DNA from: Carettochelys insculpta
Lineage: Eukaryota; Chordata; Testudines; Carettochelyidae
Direction: 5' to 3'
NCBI RefSeq assembly: GCF_033958435.1
Contig: NC_134138.1
Location: forward strand, 182,770,798 to 182,834,797
Length of the DNA: 64,000 nucleotides
Below the pieces are notes generated by a model. It was not told where the DNA came from, did no database searches, and saw nothing but the letters and a program-made list of their open reading frames with translations. Shown here one piece after another: positions 58,361-64,000 of this stretch. Both the position numbers and the translations under genes were made by a program. Position 1 is the first letter of the stretch. Every line of letters begins with the position of its first letter.

Positions 58361-59169
58361 CTACACTTCCAAACCCAGTTAGTACCTTTAACAAATTTCT
58401 AATGGGGAAAAAGGAGACATGAATGGACTGCTTCCCTTAATTGCTACTTTACTGTGCATATCCAATCATATAATGTGACTCACTCACACAGATGTGTCAA
58501 TTAGAAAAATGTCTTTAAAATATTCACGAGTCTTCATTAAAGCTACCAAGGTGGGGGACTGGCAATATCTGAAAAGGGGCCTGGATATGGCAGCATATGT
58601 GCAGGTTGGCAGAATCACCCTAAAGAACAAGGGAAGCTGCTGCCAACCTTGGTCACTGAGTGCATCCCAGCAGGTAGTGCTGCTGAACTCTTAGAGATTG
58701 GCCCGGAGACTCCACCAATCTCCTGCTTATAGAAAAATGATGTTTGCAAGTCAGATCACTTTTCTAGAGAAAGAGATACTGCTACAAGAAGCAATGTATC
58801 TGATAGGCCTGTCTATTAGGCTGATGCCCATCCAAAATTACTCTCCTGAAATTGGTGGAGGTATTTCAGATTTACTTCAGTTTCCGAAGGAGTAGAATTT
58901 GGTCCTCTATGATTAACGCTGTTTGGACATTTCCGTGCATTTTCAAAAAAAGAAAACAGCTTCACACACTCCTTCCCCAAATATAATAACCTTACCACCT
59001 GTGGTTTGCATAGCAAAGGCGAACTTCTTTTGATAGACCAGTTCCACTGAGAAATGTGCTTAACACATGTCAGGGATTTTTTTTTCTTTTCTTTTTTTTT
59101 TTTTTTGGGTAGCTTAGTTTTTTCAATTGCTCAGATTATATGGTGATGAGAATTACAAAAGTAGAATAA
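58361..59169. other. No gene seen
   Basis: Short frames only. A T-rich run is at about 59078-59106. Confidence 0.4.
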
Positions 59170-59400
59170 TCTAATGGCTGTGGCACTAGGCTAGGAAACA
59201 GATGATGTGGGTTTAATTTCCAGCTCAGCCACTGCTTTTGTGTGAGACCTTGGGCAAGTCACTTAATCCATGCCTCCACTTCCCAGCTGTAAAATGCCCA
59301 TAATATTTTTCCACTTCATGGGGACGGTTATGAGGATAAAATCCAACAATGCTGTGAGGCATTCAGATGCCAGGATGAAAAAGACCACATAAATCCTGAG
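59170..59400 (+). mobile_element. MIR/CORE-SINE remnant
   Basis: TAATTTCCAGCTCAGCCACTG, GACCTTGGGCAAGTCACTTA, CCTCCACTTCCCAGCTGTAA and GGTTATGAGGATAAAATCC follow the MIR consensus order closely. It is the best-preserved MIR of the four in the window. Confidence 0.8.
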
Positions 59401-61833
59401 AGAGACAGGTATCTAGATAGCCAGACCGATACAAGCTTATTGTGACTCTATCAAGTTTAAACATTTTAAGATAAAAGCTGCTATTGAAAACCTCTTAGGG
59501 TCAAGGAAATCCATAATAAAAACAAACCACCAGAACTGAAATAATTGGGATTATTCACTTTCAGAACAAGCAAAGGAAGTAAGAGAAATCATTTGCCAAG
59601 GTCACTTCAGAGACTTTAACCATGTAGACATCTGAGAATTAAAAGTTATTCCAGGAAATTGAAAATGTGAAGCCACATACCACGAAAAGCTGTGACAATT
59701 TATTTCTTCCCCCACAACCATTCAAGTGAAAAGAAACAAATGCAGTGTTTAGCCTTGACTGAAAGCTTTGCAGATCCAAACCCTGTAAATGAAAAGAAAA
59801 TGGACTTTTGCATAAATAGCCAAATGCAACCCTGGTGATGTTCCATCAGCTTTAACAGGAGCTGTACCCAGGGATGAATTTGGGCCAATATATTTATCAT
59901 TAAGAGAAAACTGAATTAATCTTGAGAGCACAACAGCTTTTCACTTGAAGTACAATGCTAAATGTCAGAAAGCAACTGTCTCACTATTTAACCTCTTTTT
60001 CCTCAGCTCTCAGACAAGGGCCTAGTTTGTAGTTACAGCTGATAAACTACAAGGTTGACGCTAACTCTTAATCCACTGGCTAGAGATTTTCCTTCTTCCA
60101 TGTTTGGCAGGCAGAAAAAAATTGTTTTTAAATGCACCCCTGTGACATTCATGGAGCCTTAAAATTGAAAGCAAATCCTGATCTGGCAAAAAACACAAGA
60201 CCAGCCCTGTTGTCTCCTGATTTCCCTCCTTCACCTTTCTAAATACACACACAAAGTTACATGTACCAAAACAGATAAATGCAATCATTCACACACACGG
60301 AGATGAGGCTGAATCACTAAATTATGATCCAAATTCCAACAACCAGATTTAGGGCTTTGTTTCAGCCCCTTCTCCAATACAAAGAGTGTCATAATCACAG
60401 AAACATCAATATAGAAATTCATATTATTGTCCCTAAGAAGGAGTTTCTAAACTGACATGGACTTAATTGGCTCCTGGTACCCATAACCAATGACTAAAAA
60501 AAGCATGAAACTCAGTGTTATGCACTATGTGGAAAATAAGCTCTCCAACCTTGCAACAGCTTCGTTAAACTGGGATACAAATTTTACGTGTATGTCCAAG
60601 CTGGAAAAGCCGACACACAATATAATCAATTAGTGCTGTGGTTGCACACTTGTTGTAAAGGAGGTCTGGGATCTCTCCTGTAGTGCATCTGTTCTTCTCC
60701 CACTTCTGCATTTCAGGGAATCTCTTCAGCCTGAGGATTCCCACTGCAAGTACCCAAACAAGTGGAGGCGATGTTCAGTCTTGTGAGCCTGTGTTTGTGT
60801 GTGTGTGTCTAGGTATTGTGTGTGCAGAAATATATCTGCATTTATGCAGAGGAGATGCCGCATGTGTGTCTCCTTTAAGAGTGTGAAGCACTGCACGGTG
60901 TGTAAATTATTATGATTCTTATATATATGGGTTTGAAATGGGCGACTGGGCCCATGTAATTTAAATATATTCATACCAAAGAGGGAAAGGCTAATGAATC
61001 TTTAGTAGCTGTTTCTTAATGGATGTAAGAAGTTGGTGAGTGTAGAAAGCAAGGAAGCCAAGCACTGCACGTCAGGGCAAGGGAGTAAAGTAGAGGAGTA
61101 GGAACCCTTGAACTGAGCAACAAACTTGTTTCTCATGTTATCTCTTTTAACCTGATCTTTCATTTTCTGTGCTCTGCACCTAACTTCAGTTAAACAGTAA
61201 TGCATGTCCCTGCCTTTCCTTCCAAAGTTTGACAGCCATGGAGACTGAAGTCCCTAGTTTATCTGTAGAAAAGATATAGCACACCTTTCAGCAGTACCAG
61301 CTTCCCCAAAGCACTACAACCTTAGCTATCAGAAACCACCCTGAGAAGGGTCATGCCTGGTGGGCAAAAGCCAGAATAAGAAGTCCAGAATGGGGCAGCA
61401 ATGAGGCTGGTATGAGAGGAATGCTGGAGCAGGGCTGGAGTAAGAGCAAAGCTAGAGCCAGCTAAGGTGTGGGGAGTCTGTTGCTGCTATCAGGCAGAGA
61501 AGAGTTCTAAGTTGTTGAGTGACCTTAAGCACACTGGCCTGCAGTTCCTTCAGGAAGGATTAAAGTCTTGCCCTGGGAGTCATCTGACCAATTTGTGGCT
61601 TGTAAATTGGCTGGAGCCCAGCACAGGAATGAACTTACAAAACATCTCTAACAGTTCTGGTGGCACTGAGGGCCAAATGTCTTAGTCAGTGCCCCTTTCC
61701 CCACTGGCCCCGCCCCTTCTCAGGTACAGAGCTGCCCCCCCACATCTTGCCCTAGGGCCTGCAGAAGCTCTCAGCAGCCTTGGTGGGAATAGATTAGACG
61801 CTCCAAAAATCTCTGTCAACCCTGAGGCATGTA
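59401..61833. other. No gene seen
   Basis: A GT run is near 60793-60808. No recognised element or exon. Confidence 0.4.
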
Positions 61834-62500
61834 GGAATATGTCTACACAGGAGCATTATATTGAAATAAGCTATTCCAGAAGAGACTTTTCTGGAATAGC
61901 TTGTTTTGAAATAATGCTACTACACACAAAAATGCATTTCGAAATAGTTATCAACTATTTTGAAATACAGCATCTACACAGGCTGTGGCTACACTATCCC
62001 TCCCCCTTCAGAAGGGGCATGCTGATGAACCACTTCAGCAGATGCTAAGGAGGTGCTGCCATGAATATGCAGCACCTCCTTAGCATAATGGCGGCCACAC
62101 AGGTTTTGAAAGTGCTGCTTTCGAAATGCTCGCCGCCCTTGTAGACAGGGGCCTTTCGAAAGGACCCCCCCCCAAGACTTCAAAAGCCCTTCTTCCCAAA
62201 ACTAAATGAGAAGAGGGGGCTTTCAAAGTCTGGGGTCCTTTTGAAAGGCCCCGTCTACACAGACAGCATGCAGTTTGAAAGCAGCACTTTCAAAATGCAC
62301 GTGGCCACCATTATGCTAATGAATTGCTGTATATTTATGGTAGCGCCTCATTAGTATCGGCCAAAGTGGCTCATTAGCATGCCCCTTCTGAAAGGCAGGG
62401 GCTAGCGTAGCCACAGCCACACAGTAGAGCCTATTTCAAAATAGAGCCATTGGATGCACTGTGGCTTATTTCAAAATAGGCTCTATTCCCTCTGGCCCGC
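61834..62500. mobile_element. F6 MITE split by an F3 MITE
   Basis: The left part is 61834-61977 (GAATATGTCTACACAGG, TGAAATAAGCTATTCCAG, TTTCGAAATAG). The right part is 62422 to about 62500 (CCTATTTCAAAATAGAGCC, GGCTTATTTCAAAATAGG). The interrupting element is 61981-62418. The right boundary is approximate. Confidence 0.65.
61981..62418. mobile_element. F3 palindromic MITE, nested
   Basis: Ends are GGCTGTGGCTACACTATCC and GGGGCTAGCGTAGCCACAGCC. ACA flanks it at 61978-61980 and 62419-62421. Arms carry GCTAAGGAGGTGCTGC, GGGCCTTTCGAAAGGACC and AAAGTGCTGCTTTCGAAATG, mirrored around about 62205. It is 438 bp with both arms present. Confidence 0.82.
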
Positions 62501-62735
62501 ACCTACACCAGCCCCCCGACTTCCAGAAAGGAAATGGTAATAAGTTGAGTGGAAGATATAATGCATATATTAAAGTACCTCATACCTTATTTACATATTC
62601 ACGAGATCTCACTTCCAGAAGATCTCCTTCCAGAAGCAAAAGCTGCCATGTAGATGGGGCTCCTTTGGAAGGAAATGCGGGTCCTTCTGAAAGAAATCCC
62701 CCTTCTGGAAGACCTTTCTTCTGCAAACATTTGCA
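62497..62735. mobile_element. MITE fragment F9 (TTCCAGAAGG type)
   Basis: CACCTACACCAGCCCCCCGAC, then CTTCCAGAAAGG, CACTTCCAGAAGATC, CTTCCAGAAGC and CCCTTCTGGAAG. It looks like the left arm of a palindromic MITE without its right end. Confidence 0.4.
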
Positions 62736-62822
62736 AGTATTCTTATGAGTCCCCTCAGTCATTATAGTACATTTTAGGTTGTAAATTGTAAACTCATGGA
62801 GGTAGGGATTGCCATTCATTAT

Positions 62823-63249
62823 CGCTTTATCTAGACTACAGGCCTTTGTCAATGAAATTGGAGTTTTGACAATAAAACCCACGGATCAGCCATGTTAAAA
62901 ATGCATACTGTTGACAGAACAGCATATTTGTTAACAGCCTTCTGCCATGAGGCAGAACATGTTTCTTGACAGAATCTGTCCACAAAAAAAAAAAACAAAT
63001 GTGTGGATGCTCCAAGGGACCCTCTGTCAACACACAGGACTTCTGGGTTCCCAGGCAGCCCTGTCTTCTGTGCTTCTGGTTGGCCACTCTACCAAGAGAG
63101 GGCTGGGCATTCTGGCTGCTCTCTGTCAACAGAGCAGATCGACAGAGTGATACGCTGTCGTGTGTGGCTGTGATCTGTCGACAGAAATATTGTCAGAAAA
63201 TATTTTCCTGCAGAAACTTCTGACCGATCGTTGTAGTGTAGACATAGCC
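62823..63249. mobile_element. F4 MITE (GTCAACAGA family)
   Basis: The right end is GTTGTAGTGTAGACATAGCC. The left end is a decayed CGCTTTATCTAGACTACAGG. Interior CTGTTGACAGAACAG, CTGTCAACAC and CTGTCAACAGAGCAG motifs, and GAGGCAGAACA followed by TTCTTGACAGAAT, run colinear with 15517-15923. The TSD is unclear. Confidence 0.75.
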
Positions 63250-64000
63250 TCTATATATGTATACACAGAGGGTATCCTGTACTCATTGGTCATATATGAC
63301 TACTGCTCCACATCAGAAAAATAAACAATCTAAAAATTATAGGGGTTTTATAATAGCTACAGTTAATAGATTGCTGTGTAATCAGGCTGACTTTACAAGC
63401 CTCAAATTTAGCTTTCCATGAAATTTAATGAAATGGTAAAAATTTCTGTTCAAAATATATACCATTTTAAATTGCATTGCCTCTTTCAATTTAGAATTGA
63501 ATCATTTTGATTAAGAAATAGGTTCATTGTAGCAGGAAAATGGTTGCACATCCAAGTGAAACATTTGTAAATATGGCAAATTTGGGCATCCATAATATGT
63601 TCTGAAGTCTGTTATTGCTTTGAATATTCAAAGGCTGCAGGATGAAGTTCCATAAGGTTATTCTTTATAGCACAAGCAGCAGCCATGTGGTTTGATAGGT
63701 CTGTCAAGGAATGAAAATGAGGGAAGGCAATAGATGAAAAGGGGTTCAGCTTCAGAAAGGCCCAGATTATACCCAAATTATATTGGCTGGCTTTCAGAGC
63801 AGCTGCAGATGACTTTCACGCATCAGAACTGGTGTTTTTCAGCTGTAGTGGGGATTGGAAGACTAGCCTGTGTAGGAGGTGAGCATCCTTCCTGTGAAGT
63901 AGAGTCTCAATACATAGGGACAGCACATTGCCGCACAGTGGGAACTTGGGAGTGTCGTGGCAGTGTGTCAATCTGCTGTGGTTATGCTGACCACTTGCCA
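63250..64000. other. No feature seen
   Basis: AT-rich sequence with no recognised element or gene up to the window edge. Confidence 0.4.

Overview
This window reads as non-coding genomic DNA from a turtle, probably a cryptodire. The evidence is a Cry-type SINE (tRNA-like head plus CR1-like tail) at 8950-9140, CR1 LINE tails ending in the reptile/bird ATTCTATGAT-type repeat, MIR/CORE-SINE remnants, and a very heavy load of Harbinger-type DNA transposons and short non-autonomous relatives (MITEs). I found no host protein gene, rRNA, functional tRNA or CRISPR array. Every coding-like stretch I could support belongs to a dead transposon. The assignment to turtle rests on my recognition of repeat families, not on a search.

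Three long Harbinger copies keep the two-gene layout of the superfamily: a DDE transposase on one strand facing a Myb/SANT-like (trihelix) DNA-binding gene on the other. The copy at 3880-7915 (TSD ACT) has a nearly complete transposase, but with a premature TAG, a Lys where the third catalytic acid (Glu) belongs, and N-terminal frameshifts. Its Myb gene has lost the SANT domain to half of a palindromic MITE. The copy at 27389-30574 (TSD AAT) sits inside an older MITE at 27076-30671 (TSD CTA) and has lost the C-terminal half of its transposase. The copy at 47065-48868 (TSD CTA) has lost almost all of its transposase but keeps a readable SANT domain. No copy retains both genes.

Around these lie at least eight MITE families (called F1 to F9 here) with unrelated interiors but the same end, GGCTRYGTCTACAC, usually with 3-bp target duplications. 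F1 copies (32370-32910, 44104-44785, 50318-51623, 54003-54711) are internal-deletion products of the long Harbinger. They keep the 5' end up to about 14 transposase codons, joined to the 3' end beyond the Myb start. F2 is a 437-bp near-perfect palindrome (55541-55977). F3 copies are at 45262, 56474 and 61981; F4 at 15517 and 62823; F5 at 13571 and 57634; F6 at 27076, 31739 and 61834; F7 at 16691 and 53869. F8 is at 11535-14273 and F9 is a fragment near 62.5 kb. Several are nested with clean TSDs, which gives a relative insertion order.

Other elements are a CR1 LINE with reverse-transcriptase relics (14640-16625), a hAT MITE with an internal minisatellite and 8-bp TSD (8059-8814) plus a second inverted copy (35155-35815), a hAT element at 21923-22143, and a pogo/Tigger-like TIR element (32098-32352). 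There are also retroelement 3' tails and a perfect 118-bp tandem duplication (39414-39649). The rest is AT-rich unique-looking DNA with scattered ancient amniote repeats.
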